Below are positions 35,078 through 46,012 of a DNA stretch of 64,000 bases, one piece after another; position 1 is the first letter of the stretch, and each line of letters starts with the position of its first letter. The notes beneath the pieces are model-generated. The model ran no database searches, was not told where the DNA came from, and was given only the letters and a program-made list of their open reading frames with translations. Source of the DNA: Achatina immaculata (Eukaryota > Mollusca > Gastropoda > Stylommatophora > Achatinidae); NCBI GenBank assembly GCA_009760885.1, contig CM019701.1, positions 35,788,697 to 35,852,696 on the forward strand, written 5' to 3'. The translations under genes and the position numbers were made by a program.

Positions 35078-35426
35078 ACAACCATAATCATTTATTTCAC
35101 CCTCTTCTAGCTAGGTTACATTTTTTTCTCTTTTCTCTCTCTCTCTCTCTCTTCTCTTCTCTTCTCTTCTCTTTCCCCATTTCACAACTATCATCTTAAA
35201 TCTCGTCTCTACACTCCACCATGCACATTTTTGCACATTTCAGAATGAACTCATTGTGAACGTAACAACGGGCGCATTCCCAGTATTGTATTGGCAACGC
35301 TTATTTGTGTTCTTCCAAGACTGAGCTAAGTGTTAATTAAATTCATTTATTTATTATTTCTTTAACATAGGGTTCATGTGATTCTTTACTTTATCTCGTC
35401 TCTCCATTTCGTCGTCCTGTTTATGT

Positions 35427-35460
35427 TTTTATGATTAAGGGTAACGCCGAAACGTCACAG
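35427..35460 (+). ncRNA. Mini-hammerhead-like motif (copy P3)
   Basis: ATGATTA, GGGTAACGCC, GAAAC, GTC, ACAG. The first two stem II pairs remain, the third is a mismatch, and stem I is weaker than in P1 and P2. It carries the same A/T replacement at core positions 3 and 8. Confidence 0.45.
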
Positions 35461-35554
35461 CTTTGTGTTCGTTAAGTAATAAAACTGTTCCTGTTTTTTT
35501 TTCATAGTTTATACATTGTGTTTATTATGATGACACTTGTCATGATGTCATGTT

Positions 35555-35700
35555 GATTTCAGTGTCAGTTGTATTTGCTGTTGTGGCGTATAATGAGATT
35601 GAAAATGCGGTGTCCTTAATTTCAGACTTGGTGATGGATGTCAATGTATTGTGTATTGATTAGATGCTTAATATTTATGCATAATTAGCATACAATATAC
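35555..35700 (+). pseudogene. Gag-related fragment (copy K2)
   Basis: About 145 bp matching 30128-30280 of K1, encoding a SVVFAVVAYNEIENAVSLIS segment. It ends with the shared 'catacaatataccaagga'. No other part of the element is visible. Confidence 0.6.
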
Positions 35701-35898
35701 CAAGGAAAGGAGAATCTGGTTTGGCGGTCATGATAGGGGAGCTAGATTGGCCTCGAGTAAGGTAGTACATTGCCAAGGATTGTTGGTCGGTAACCAGATA
35801 GAATATTCTTCCAACTAGCTTTACGGTAAACTTGCACCAAGCAAGTTTTACAGTGCACAGATGATGACCTAGACCATAAACCATGGATCTAAGAATTA

Positions 35899-36321
35899 AA
35901 AGGTAAAGGTAGAATTCCCGTTTCCATGCCATCAAGGCACAGAATGCACCATGATCAACAAGGTGGTCCTTCCACCCAAGCTAATTAGATTTTAATCTAC
36001 AAACCCTTACCACCGTTAAGTGGTAAACTTATCTAGCGAGCCCTTGCGGGTAAAAAAAAAATTAAGGCATATTGGGGAATACGGTGTTTAGGCTCATATT
36101 TTCCATGACCTTCGGGACACGAAAGCATGATGTGGTCAGTATCACGCCTGACCGCATTTACCTTTCGAAACTTCTCTTGTATCCATTTTGTCCACCCCGG
36201 GGGCTTTTTCGATCTTGTACCAGAAAAAATCTCCTGCTGATCTTTCATTAAAATTTGGACTGAACCCGATACCACCGGATTAGTAAACTGAGCAACTAAC
36301 CATTCAGCCAACCACGCTGCC
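35899..36321 (-). mobile_element. Full-length tRNA-derived SINE (copy S2)
   Basis: A 423 bp minus-strand element flanked by an exact 12 bp duplication ATCTAAGAATTA (35887-35898 and 36322-36333). The head (36321 to about 36250) has an A box near TGGTTGGCTGAATGGTTAG and a B box GGGTTCAGTCC. The body includes GGCGTGATACTGACCA and GGAAAATATG, which match S1. An internal T run (36050-36060) may mark an older 3' end. The tail is TTTACCTTTT. It depends on a LINE for mobility. Confidence 0.88.
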
Positions 36322-36349
36322 ATCTAAGAATTAGATAATATATATATAT

Positions 36350-36690
36350 TTTTTAACTGCAGCTGATTTTCTATGACCTTCATTGCACAATGTTATAAAC
36401 CTCTACCTCAGCTACGTACATCTTTTCCACCCACTGTTTTCCCTGGTTGACAGCCATTATATCCTCTCTCGCTCTTTCTTGTCACCTTTCTCCAACCCCA
36501 TTATTACTACCAATCAATCAATTGGTATCATACTCCACAAGCCTTCACTTCTTTACATTTACAGTTCTACGCGCACCCTCCCACATGGCTTATCATAGCT
36601 GAGTGCTCCCTTTTCCATTCTCATTTGTTATGTATTATTCATGTGAATATTTTTTCTTGTATGTTTTTGTATGAAAAGTGTAAGTCGAAT
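36350..36690 (+). mobile_element. Diverged Penelope 3' UTR-like segment (copy P5)
   Basis: The ending 'tatgttttt' / 'gtatga' followed by 'gtgtaagtcgaatgtg' resembles the Penelope 3' end around the hammerhead-like motif, but the core is degraded. The CT-rich upstream part is similar to P3. It runs into RTE-B copy B4 without a clear boundary. Confidence 0.42.
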
Positions 36691-36694
36691 GTGT

Positions 36695-37010
36695 GCTATC
36701 ACCAACACTATTTATCTTAGCAGTGAACTGGTTAATGAAGGAGGCAGCATCAGATAAACGAAGAGGACTACAGTGGACCCTTGACTTAGTACGGAAAGAT
36801 CATGACTTTGCAGACATTTGTCTGCTATCAAGCAGACACAAGGCATACAAGATAAAATACAGGCTAACCCAAAATGCTAGCAAAATAGGATTAAAGGTCA
36901 ACGTTGGAAAGACAAAGTTAATAGAGCAAAATGTGAACAAGATTGTACTGAGTTAGTAGAGGAAATGATGTAATTTGTATATCTTGGCAGTAGAGTAGTA
37001 GAAGATGTGG
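36695..37010 (+). pseudogene. RTE-B fragment (copy B4)
   Basis: The plus strand encodes SPTLFILAVNWLMKEAASDK, then a damaged motif C (LVRKDHDFADICLLSS, with YADD-equivalent DFADD shortened), then KIGLKVNVGKTKL. It corresponds to 61180-60860 in B2, with frameshifts after 36950. It ends at the tail of the CR1/L2-like LINE. Confidence 0.78.
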
Positions 37011-37025
37011 ACAATGCAAAGGACA

Positions 37026-39975
37026 TGAATGAATGAATCTTTATTTTTAAAGGGTAAAGAATTGGGCACGCAGGCCCGTCTTACATTCTGCCCTTCATCA
37101 CTCCACCCTTCATCACTCCATCTTTCATTCTTCCCACACACTCGATTTAATACAAGTATACAAATTACATTAGGAAAAAAACATATCAAAAGAGTGTAAG
37201 ATTAAACTTATTACATTCAAAGTAAAAGAGAAGAAGTAATTAACCTAATAAAATAGCACTCACACACATACACGCACGCACACAGCATAATCAAAAATAC
37301 ACTGTCAGTACAGATCTTCTAACATATGTTTTTAACAAACATTAAAATAATTTCTAACAATATCTAACAAGTTACTTTTCGAACTGTCGTTTTAGTATTT
37401 GATGGCTGGCGAGTCATGGGTTGAGAGAGTGCTGGTTATTCTATGGAGGCATATAATTACAAGCAAGTAAATAATAAAACAGGTTTGAGTTAAAAGATGA
37501 AGTATTACTAATGGATTTTAAATGGTAGGGGAGGGTGTTCCAGAGTTCTACTGCAGAGTATGCAAGGCTTTTCTTGTACAGATCAATTCTGGGTGTAGGA
37601 AGAAAGCAGTTTTTTTTAAACGCTGGCTATGTCTAGTGTTATATGTAAACAGTGACCACGAGTAAGGCGGAGCATTGTGCGACAGAATTCTGTGAACAAA
37701 CTTAAATTTGTTAAAAATTACTCTGTATTTAAGGGGCAGAATTTTGAGTTATTTGTGATCTACAGTCTGTACTGGGTGTTTGTCACAAATCAAATTTAAT
37801 GCTTGTTTGTGAAGTGAGTGAAGCATTTTTTGTGTTTGAGACTGAGCATCCATCCCAGATTGTGGAACAGTAATCTAAGTGTGTTTGTATGTGTGATATG
37901 TATTATATCTTTCTTGTGTCTTTGTCGATAAAGTGTTTAATTTTGGCTGGTTGGTAAACTTTCTGTGCAGTCAAAATTGTTAGGTTATGTACGTGAGAAT
38001 TCCAAGTTAAATGCTGACCAATGATGAGTCCTAGAGTTTTATGTTCATGAACATTTTCTATTGCCTTAGTCCCAGCATAAAGTTGTAGTGAAGTTTTTGT
38101 TGCATTCTGCAGTTTCTGTCTTGTAGTGATGAGAATGGATTTTGTTTTGTTGGTGTTTATCAACATGCTATTTTTATTACTTCATTTAATCAAACTGGTT
38201 ATATCATTTTGGAGCGTTGTCTGTAGGTTATTGATGCCACAGTCCTTATTGTAAACAGTACAGTCATCAGCAAAAAGATCACATGAAGAGTGCTTTAGTG
38301 GTAAGTCGTTAATGTAGATAGCAAAGAGAAGGGGACCAAGAATGGAGCCTTGAAGAATACCAGTATCAACCATAGAAGAGTCAGATATTTTGTTTCTAAA
38401 ACATACCAGTATCAACCACAGAAGAGTCAGATATTTTATTTCTAAAGCAAACTACTTGTTTTCTACCTGAGAGAAAAATGTAATAAACTTTGTTAGGTCA
38501 GGGTGTAGTCTATAAAATCCCAGCTTTTTTGCAAGAATTTAATGATCAGTCATATTGCTTTCTTGAAATCAACAAAGACAGCACCACACAATTTGTCTTC
38601 ATTTATATTAGACAGCCAGCTTTCTGTCATTTTAGTTAATGCTGTGTGGCAGGAGTGATTTGGTCTAAAACCTTATTGGGTGTCTTTTAGTAGGCTGTTT
38701 TCCTGCATGTGTAGAAGTGTTAACTTTTGTATATGTTTTTCAAGAGGTTTAGATAACGATGACATAATGGATATGGGTCTATAGTTTGAGAGGTCACTAG
38801 TCTGTCTTAAAAAGAGGAAACACTTTGCGAGTTTAAAAGCGTCAGGGAAATAATGTTTGTCAATGCACAAATTGTATAAGTATGTTCGTGTGTAATAACT
38901 GGTGCAGCATAGCGTAGTATCTTGTTACTAATGTCATCACATCCTGCTGAGTTAGTGTTTTAAAGACCAGATAAACCTCACCAGCTGTGAGGAAAGGAAT
39001 ATTTAGTTTTAGCTTTACACATTTACTGTTGGTGTAAGTTTTCAACACACCCAGGTCGCAATTAGGGGTCGGTAATGAAGATTTTAGAGTACTAGTTTCT
39101 TCCCTAAAATGTTCACTGAAGTTAGTGCAAGTATTTTCACCATTAAGTGTTTGTAGGTCAGATTGCTTCCTTTTATTTACACGAGAATTAATCGCTTTCC
39201 AAACTGATTTCAGTTTTGTCTTTCACTAAATTTCTGAAGTAATTTTTCTTTTCCTGCCTAATTAAATATTGCACCTTATTCCTAAGTGAACAATACCTAC
39301 TGAAATCTCTGCTTTTATGAGATTCATCCTGTTTCCTCACGAATTGCAAGATATCATGAGTTATCCATGGGGATGTTGTTACGTGTTTTACTCTCATTTC
39401 TTTGATAAAAAAATATTTCGAAATATCCCGATCCAGTATTCGATAGCCTCAACTGGATTGGTTAACTGGTAAACGTACGTAAGATTTTAGATCAGTTAAA
39501 AATAATTCCAAGTTAAATTTGGTTAAGTTCCTATATTTGATACTGGTATGTATATGTTTCGGCATTTTATACCCCTAATGTGACCACGTGCAACAGATCG
39601 GGTAGTGATCACTCAGCGACACACGAGGGACAGTAATGTTTCCTGGATGAGCTACATACATATGATCTATTAGTGTTGATGATGATTCAGTTAACCTAGT
39701 AGATTTCTTAACAATTTAGAAGTTGTAGGATGTTAAAATGTTCTTCCATGTAGGATTGGGCTAATTGAGATTTATATTGAAGTCGCCTAGAATAATTATG
39801 TCCTTGAATTTATAGGTTAAAGCATCATCCATCATGGTCGTGAAGTGATCATACCACTAGACTGAGGTATTTGGATTTAGGTATATAAAACTAATTAGAA
39901 TTGGACTAAGATTTGATATTTTAATGGTGGTTTTAAGGACTGTTATAGCCGGAAGTGGGGTAGGGAATACGTTCT
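37026..39975 (-). pseudogene. CR1/L2-like LINE with endonuclease and RT (family G)
   Basis: The longest single LINE remnant. Reading leftward: an AP-type endonuclease with IIILGDFNINLN (about 39770-39810) and SLSDHYPIC (about 39600-39625). Then a linker (39397-39188, RVKHVTTSPWITHDILQFVR). Then RT with YRPISIMSSLSKPLEK, GILQGSILGPLLFAIYINDL (motif B, about 38320-38365), LFADDCTVY (motif C, about 38250-38275) and an LGLIIGQHLTW thumb. The 3' end is AATAAAGATT followed by (CATT)n. Several stops and frameshifts make it inactive. A short 3'-end copy of similar type is at 59735-59840. Confidence 0.82.
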
Positions 39976-40244
39976 CCACTCCAATGAAATGTCTCCAAGA
40001 CGCGCGTCTCTTCTTCTTCTTCTTCTTCGTTCGTTTCTACCACCAAAACCGTACTGTGATCCTACTGAATTTACGCCTGTGGTCCTCGTTAGGTCCCGTG
40101 GTCTCCTGTGTGGTCCCCGAAAGGACCACATGAGATCCCTGAGAGGACCACAAGGGGTTCAGAGTATATCAGGGCTTTAGCCTGTATTCTTGGTGGGTCT
40201 CTGAAGCGGATTGCGTGACACCGTGGTTTTCGTTGCACCAGTTT

Positions 40245-40520
40245 AGTCTAGAGTTGGACTTTCTCACCGGAAGACCTCGATGTGTTTAGGATATCAGTGC
40301 ATCCCCGCTGGGTGAGAGGCGGTAGCCCACCCAGGCTAGAGTTGGACTTTCTCATCGGAAAACCTCGACGTGTTTTGAGATACCCGTGTATCACCGCCAG
40401 GTGAGAGGTGGTTGCCCATCCAGTCCAGAGTTGGACTTTCTCACCGGAAAACCTCAGCGTGATTAGGATACGCAAACATCCCCGCCGGGTGAGAGGTGGT
40501 TGCCTATCTAGACTGCCCTG
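40245..40520. repeat. Tandem repeat, three units of about 91 bp
   Basis: Each unit has 'agagttggactttctcaccg' followed by 'gaaaacctcgacgtg' and 'cgccgggtgagaggtggttg'. Identity between units is high and GC content is above the surroundings. It lies in the block that leads to the rRNA fragment. Confidence 0.85.
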
Positions 40521-40624
40521 GTCCAGTGTCTCCGACTTCAGCATTTTGCGGTCGTGGCCGCTACCCTTCCTAGTTGTGATCAGGATGGAGCTTTTGTCCA
40601 GGAGGAAGAATCCTCGCCACTAGT

Positions 40625-41338
40625 GACTTCCACCCCTGGGTTGAGCCGGTTTAGGTACATTATCCCAGTATGGGCGTGTTTGGGACGTGACCGACCTCTA
40701 GAGCAGAGGTACTGTGACATGCATAGCCTTCAAGATTCACCCCTGGTGTGAGCCGGTTTAGGCAAAATTCACCAGTATGGGTGTATACCAGGCGTGACCG
40801 ACCTCTAGAGCGGAGGTGGCATGACATGTCTAGCCATCAAGTTCCACCCCTAGTGTGTGGCGGTTTAGGTATATTTCACCAGTGTAGGTGTATTTCGGAC
40901 GTGGCCGGCCTCTAGAGCAGAGGCGCCGTGGTATGTGTAACTCTCGCAGCGATACTACTGGACATACCGATTAAAGTTCACTTTATCCTTTCCACCACCT
41001 TTTCACATCGGCGCCACACAGCAACCTTTATTTCTTTTCCGCATTTTCTTCCTTCACCGGGAGGAGCTTCACTCCACGCGCGGCATTCGAAGAGTCTCGC
41101 CAGAAGTGTCTTAACCTCTGGGATAAGCCGGTTCATGCATTTCACCCGATATGACTGCACTCAGGACGTGGCCAACCTCCAGACCCGAGGTGCCGTGATT
41201 TGACTGTTTGCTTCGCTTTATTCTTTCTACCATCTTTTCCGCAGTGATGCTGCGCGGCAACCCCATTTGCACCTTTCTTCATTGGCCGGGAAGAGCACCA
41301 CTCCACGCACGGCAGCTGAAGAATCTCGCCAGCAGCGG
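40625..41338. repeat. Compound tandem repeat next to the 18S fragment
   Basis: Four units of about 107 bp (near 40625, 40733, 40840 and 41106) share 'gccggtttaggt', 'cgtgaccgacctctagagc' and 'gaggtgccgtgacat'. Between and after the last units lie two copies of a second, roughly 140 bp sequence (about 40966-41103 and 41197-41337), each ending 'tctcgccag'. The alternation gives a higher-order unit of about 240 bp. GC-rich, rDNA-spacer-like composition; I cannot assign it further. Confidence 0.8.
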
Positions 41339-41506
41339 TATTAGCTCTAGAATTGCCACACTTATCCAAGTAGGATCGTGTCATCTAAGGAACCTCGACT
41401 GATTTAATGAGCCATTCGCGGTTTCACCGTGAGACAGTGTGAACTTAGACATGCATGGCTTAATCTTTGAGACAAGCATATGACTACTGGCAGGATCAAT
41501 CAGACA
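41338..41506 (-). rRNA. 18S rRNA, 5'-terminal fragment
   Basis: The minus strand starts near 41506 with TGATTGATCCTGCCAGTAGT and continues through TCTCAAAGATTAAGCCATGC, CGCGAATGGCTCATTAAATC and TCTAGAGCTAATAC. About 169 nt of the roughly 1.8-2 kb gene are present. Sequence then switches abruptly to the tandem repeat. The segment AGTCGAGGTTCCTTAGATG looks molluscan from memory. This is a truncated rDNA copy and not a working gene. Confidence 0.93.
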
Positions 41507-41923
41507 GCTTTCTTCACCGAACCTTAGTCGGATATCTACCGACAGACCGACGCAGGGCAAGGGAGACAGCGCTCTGCTCAGAGCGGATCTCTTTCGACCC
41601 CGGCGGCGTTTCACTTCCTTTAACCGGCGGGCGCGGCCGGCGGCTCTCTCTGCTCTAGCGAACGAGAAGAGAGCCCAGCCACCCACAAACAACACACATT
41701 ACATACTGCAGACCCGATACTCTTTGCGAGAGATGGGTCAATTTCGAGACTATCGGTCGACAAAACCGTACTACATCGTTAGCACGAACCTGGTTGGCTA
41801 GCCGTTTACATGCTTCGCTCGACGGACAAACCACTTGCTTCTGCATCGAAACACCTTAACTCTCGTCGTCCGGGACGGGACCGAATGCCTGTCTCCCCAC
41901 GCACGGAACTCTGGCTCACTCTG
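41507..41923 (-). other. Probable 5' external transcribed spacer of rDNA
   Basis: The GC-rich stretch directly upstream of the 18S 5' end (minus strand) has no coding motif and contains CG-rich blocks around 41595-41650. Its position in front of 18S makes a 5' ETS the natural reading. It abuts the stop codon of the ORF at 41924-42496. Confidence 0.6.
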
Positions 41924-42496
41924 TTATTCTGATATCATGAGTCTCATTTTAGTGTTTTCATCTCTCAGAGACGTAAGTTCAGCCCTGAGACTGTCATTCT
42001 CCAGCTTGAATGAGTGCTTAATCTCCGCTGCTATATCAGCAATAAGGTTTATGACGAGATCTTTGACTACATGAATTATGTTCTGGCTACATAATGTAGC
42101 TAATTCTTCCTCGACAACTGTATGCTGCTGAGATACATGTGGTGAATCAGCCAAACTAGATACAGAGAACACAACCGCTGGAGCTTCATGGCCGTCCAGA
42201 TTTTTAACATCAGCTAAACTGTTGCTGGTAGAATGTTCTATCATTGTCTGAACGTCAGTGGGTTCAGCTGAGGTGCTTGCTTGATCTGACAGGGCTTTGT
42301 CAGTAAGATAAGCACTGGGACAGTTATCATAATGGCAGTGGTGGCGGTAGCATTATCTTGTCTGTCGGAGGTTTTGGTATCTGTCTCAACATTGTTGGTT
42401 GTAATGTCTTTTTGTCCTTCGTAGTTGGTGGTGACTTGTTCCTCTATGTCGTTGTTGGTGGTAGCGCCTTGACTGATATTACTGACGATAGTGTCG
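41924..42496 (-). pseudogene. Unknown ORF, C-terminal half, split by the LTR element
   Basis: On the minus strand a frame runs from 42495 (DTIVSNISQGATTNNDIEEQ) to about 42310 and, after one frameshift, continues through LTDKALSDQASTSAEP to 41924. The end is a leucine-zipper-like coiled coil (KLENDSLRAELTSLRDENTK) followed by a stop. The middle is rich in T, N, S and D. The other half lies at 48797-49268, beyond the LTR retrotransposon. I do not recognise the family; a retroelement ORF1 or a host protein are both possible. Confidence 0.55.
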
Positions 42497-43584
42497 TTAT
42501 AACATAGAAGTTTGTAAATTATCTATTTCTGAATATTCCATATTATAGAATAGTTCTATAGTACTGAATCTTACAGGTGGTCTTTGATTAACACCTCACA
42601 GGTTTCACAAATATTACACTTCACTAAATCACTAATCAGAGCAAGTCCGATGAAATGTTCATTGAATTCATTTACTTTAACAAATAAGTTCAAGATGTAT
42701 TGTTGACTACGTCACTTGGATTGAAACACGTAATCATTTGTTCACAATATCAAACTCTATCATTTTCTACATGCAGCATTTCTCAGTTTCTCAAATTCAC
42801 AATATTATACACTGGATACGAAAACATTTCCTATCTCAATATTATATCACATCTGCAACACGTGATCAACTAGTTTCTCATCTAAAATCACTGTACTCAG
42901 AGTTTTAAAAGTGTCAGTTCTTCTTAATCACTTGAATCACTTGAACACCATCTTCCGTCTAACACTACTTCTAATTTTATATCGTCTCGTTCTCTTTATT
43001 CTCTTGTCTGTCTTCTGATTTCTTCTGACGGTCTTCCTCTGCCATCTCTCAATCGCTGTGTACAAACGAGCAAAGCCTACTTGCCTCTTTTCCATATGTG
43101 TGTTCTCCTTCTGCTGATCTTCTCTGATTTCTTCTAACGGTCTTCCTCGGCCGTCTCTCAATCATCTATACAACTGTTATTTACCTAAGACATTATCTTC
43201 CTCTTTCATGTCAGAGGTTTTATTGTGTCTTCGCTTTTCATTGTGTCTGCCTTTTCTACTCGTCTTTTCTATTTTGTTTACACCTGTCAACGTCCAGTCA
43301 CCGCTTTGTTATCACTGGACCATCCTACTTTCTGGCGTCCTTTCTTTGTATTACCTATATGTCAGCGTCACTGAGTCTCGTCTTTTTCTATTCACTGTTT
43401 CCACTGTTTACTTTTGTCCGCGTCTTGTTCTAGTGCCATGGAAGTCCTATACCTTTCTTGTTCTTTCCTCCCCATTTTTCTCTGTGTTATTCTATGTTAC
43501 TATTTTCTTTACAGTATATTTTCATAATCATTCATTAATAATAATAATAACAACTATAATCATTACTTACAAGGCCATGCTACA
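42497..43584 (-). repeat. 3' LTR of the LTR retrotransposon (LTR1)
   Basis: 1088 bp matching 46797-48796 and 53218-54370. On the minus strand it starts TGTAGCATGGCC and ends near ATGTTATAA. It contains a tandem duplication of about 110 bp ('gacggtcttcctctgccatc' type, about 43020-43160). Compared with LTR2 it lacks about 540 bp that include CCAAT-like and TATA-like sequences, so its promoter is probably lost. Confidence 0.85.
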
Positions 43585-43598
43585 AACCTCCCCTTGTT
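43585..43598 (-). promoter_or_regulatory. Polypurine tract
   Basis: On the minus strand AAGGGGAGG followed by TT stands immediately before the TGTAGC start of the 3' LTR. This is the place and composition expected for the plus-strand primer. A second similar tract lies 120 bp away (about 43708-43720). Confidence 0.7.
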
Positions 43599-44078
43599 TA
43601 GTCATATTGTTAACATTATGACAAAAAAAACTAGCAAAGTGCCTTGTAAGTAATAAGCTACCAAAATATGTTTCCATCTGAACAACAAATTCAAAATAAT
43701 TCACTTTGCAGTCATCTCCCCTTGTTTTTAGTCAGAATGTTAACCGTCAACTATATCGACTGCTTTGTCTAAATACATGGTAATTAAATTCTCCCAATAC
43801 TTCATAATCATCATAGAAAAAAACAACATGTAAGATAATATTTACATCGTGTTAAAAAATGCATATAAAACATAAATTCATTTTTGTTGTTTTGATGATA
43901 CCTATTCTGTATCAAACTGTCTTCCCATACAAGCACACTCAAGAAAAAGAATAAAACATACATTCTTTCAAATGACAACAAAATAATGTCAAAACATTTG
44001 AGGCCCAATCTCAGAAGAAATCACCTCATTGATTTTGTGATGAATTTACATTGGCTAACCTCTCGATTCTCATATTCA

Positions 44079-44630
44079 GTGGCAACAATAGGATATATCA
44101 CACATATTCCATAACACATACTCAGTTTAAAAAATGTGATTTACTGGCTCCTTGAAAACCATGATACTCCTATCATACTCTTAACGAAATTCTTCCGCTG
44201 ACATCAGTTGTTCTTCCCCCAAGTACCTATCTATCCATGATAATTCTTGGGTCTCCATGTCAGTCTTTGCTAGTGCTGAGGATACCCTCATGTTGTTACT
44301 TCCAATACAACCTCGTGGTTACATTAACCAATATGGACGTCCTGAACATCTCGATGATCATCTTCATCTGTAACAGTGGATATAACACACACCTTTCATG
44401 ACACATACTCAGTGTGAAAAATGTGATATACCGCCTCCTTGAAAACCATAATATTACCATCATTCTCTCAGCGAAATGACATTATCTCTCCCCCGAGTCC
44501 TCAATTATCCATGAAAATTCTGAGGTCTCCAATCCTCTATGCCAATCTTTGCTAGTGTTGAGGATGCCCTCACATTGTTATTCCCAATACAACCTTGTCG
44601 GTTACACTAACCAATATGGCAAACCCAAGT
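44079..44630 (-). repeat. Direct duplication inside the LTR element
   Basis: Two diverged copies of about 265 bp (about 44079-44345 and 44371-44630) share 'ccttgaaaaccat', 'gtctttgctagtg' and 'cattaaccaatatgg' stretches. They are non-coding and lie between the gag-like ORFs and the polypurine tract. Confidence 0.75.
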
Positions 44631-44916
44631 ATGCCACTCTAATGTATCTATTTCACGCCAGTGTTTGTCTCAATATCGCAAAAACTGGAAACATGTAATT
44701 CATCATCATCATCATCAAATTATACCTAGCTAATACATTGTACAACACATCCACAGTTTTAGGGCTATACCATAGTAGCAATACAAAAAAATTACATCAT
44801 CAATGTGAGCCATATTAGTCTCGTCTCTCGTAAACATAAAAAATGGTCACATTATCATCGATAAAACATGTAGGTGCATCAAACTGAACCCTAAAAATAA
44901 CATTAGAGATCTCTCA

Positions 44917-45354
44917 CTAGTATCGCCTTCTATTTCTTCTCTTTCCTCTGCTCCCGTAACTACTATCTCTGTTTCCTCTGGGGTTACTATATCCTTTCTC
45001 ATACCTTCTCTCATCATTAAAAATTCTATTGTTTTGCCCTGACATAAAACTGTTTTCTCTGTTTCCTGTAGTATTATTATATCCTCTCTCATAGATTCTC
45101 TCATCATTAAAAGCTGTCATGTTCTGACCTGACATAAAATTATTTTCTCTGTTGCCCTTAGTATTATTACAACCTCTCTCATAGAGTCTCTCATCTTTAA
45201 AAATATTCTTGTTCTGATCCTCCTTGCAAGTTAGTATTTGACATGTTTTTATAATGTTAGAAATTTGTTTTTCCATGTCTGGTAAAAAAAGATTCTGATA
45301 TTTTCTCATCATCTGAGGGTGCCACCACTTCATCATTAAAATCATGTGACACAA
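44917..45354 (-). pseudogene. Gag-like protein, repeat-bearing C-terminal part
   Basis: 145 codons. It contains three tandem units of about 30 residues, pattern DERxYERGYNNTxGNRENxF then MSGQN, and ends in a strongly basic GSRGKRRNRRRY. The R/G/N-rich composition suggests RNA binding, as in a nucleocapsid. No zinc knuckle is present. Frameshifts separate it from the ORF at 45515. No known family recognised. Confidence 0.6.
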
Positions 45355-45514
45355 TTACTTCATTCATATTAATTTCAGCAACACCACCTATTGTTCCTTG
45401 TACTTTCTATAATATCTATTATTCTCTGGCTGTTGTTGCAGTCTTTTACATTATCTTCTTTCATTTCAATCCTCGTCTCTGACATACATGTATAACTATC
45501 TCTTACTACTACAT

Positions 45515-46012
45515 CTACCTATTTGTTTCTTCACCTTTATTCATATAAAATGACTGAGTAGCTACGTCTTTTAACATGAGCCTGTCTGTTCCTACGCTAG
45601 TATCATCTGTTTCAATGGTTATAGTGTTTGTGGCTACATCCTTCGTCTGTATTAAACATTTTTCATTCATTGCAGTACCTATATGAACTGTATTTGTAAC
45701 TTTTCTGAATAACTCCGTAGCTATACTTGTATCTTTCTTGCCTAACTCTGTATCTGTACTAGTGCTACTGTCTTTTACTAGTGTTATATTGGTGTTGGTT
45801 TGTTTATCTTTTCTACTACAAGATCCCTGTGTGGCTATCTCCTTTGTCTCATTTCTATGTCTTCGTTTCTCTTTGTTTGATTTCGTATTCACTACTGCAT
45901 TTCTTTCTTTCCTCTCAGTCCTAACCAACCTTTCAGTGTTGTGTGGCATATATCTACTGCTATTTCCTTTAAAAGAATTGTGCTGGTAATTTTGTTCTTT
46001 ACCTTGTGTCAT
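45515..46012 (-). pseudogene. Gag-like protein, middle part
   Basis: 165 codons. The charged low-complexity sequence carries recurring T-rich motifs: KEIATQGS, STSTDTELGKKDTSIATE, KDVATNTI, DDTSVGTD and KDVATQSF. These look like short repeats of a D/K-x-AT-x-T type. It overlaps the upstream ORF by 14 bp in another frame; a frameshift between them is likely, since the composition is continuous. Function unknown. Confidence 0.55.

Larger units (their letters stand above)
34503..35525 (+). pseudogene. Penelope-like element, GIY-YIG end and 3' UTR (copy P3)
   Basis: The plus strand matches P2 from the middle of the GIY-YIG domain ('acatctgtacaat', then 'aatcatttcaatggccccaa') to its end near 34725. 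The 3' UTR follows, with a CT-rich stretch at 35130-35175 and the mini-hammerhead-like motif at 35431-35455. RTE-A copy A5 (34840-35077) has inserted in the UTR. RT is absent. Confidence 0.82.

Noticed and set aside
41338..41506. Working rRNA gene
   Set aside because: Only the first 169 nt are present and the sequence then breaks into unrelated repeats.
43208..43621. 137-codon hydrophobic ORF, repeated at 48451
   Set aside because: It lies within the LTRs, is pyrimidine-rich, and is duplicated only because the LTR is. A membrane protein is not supported.
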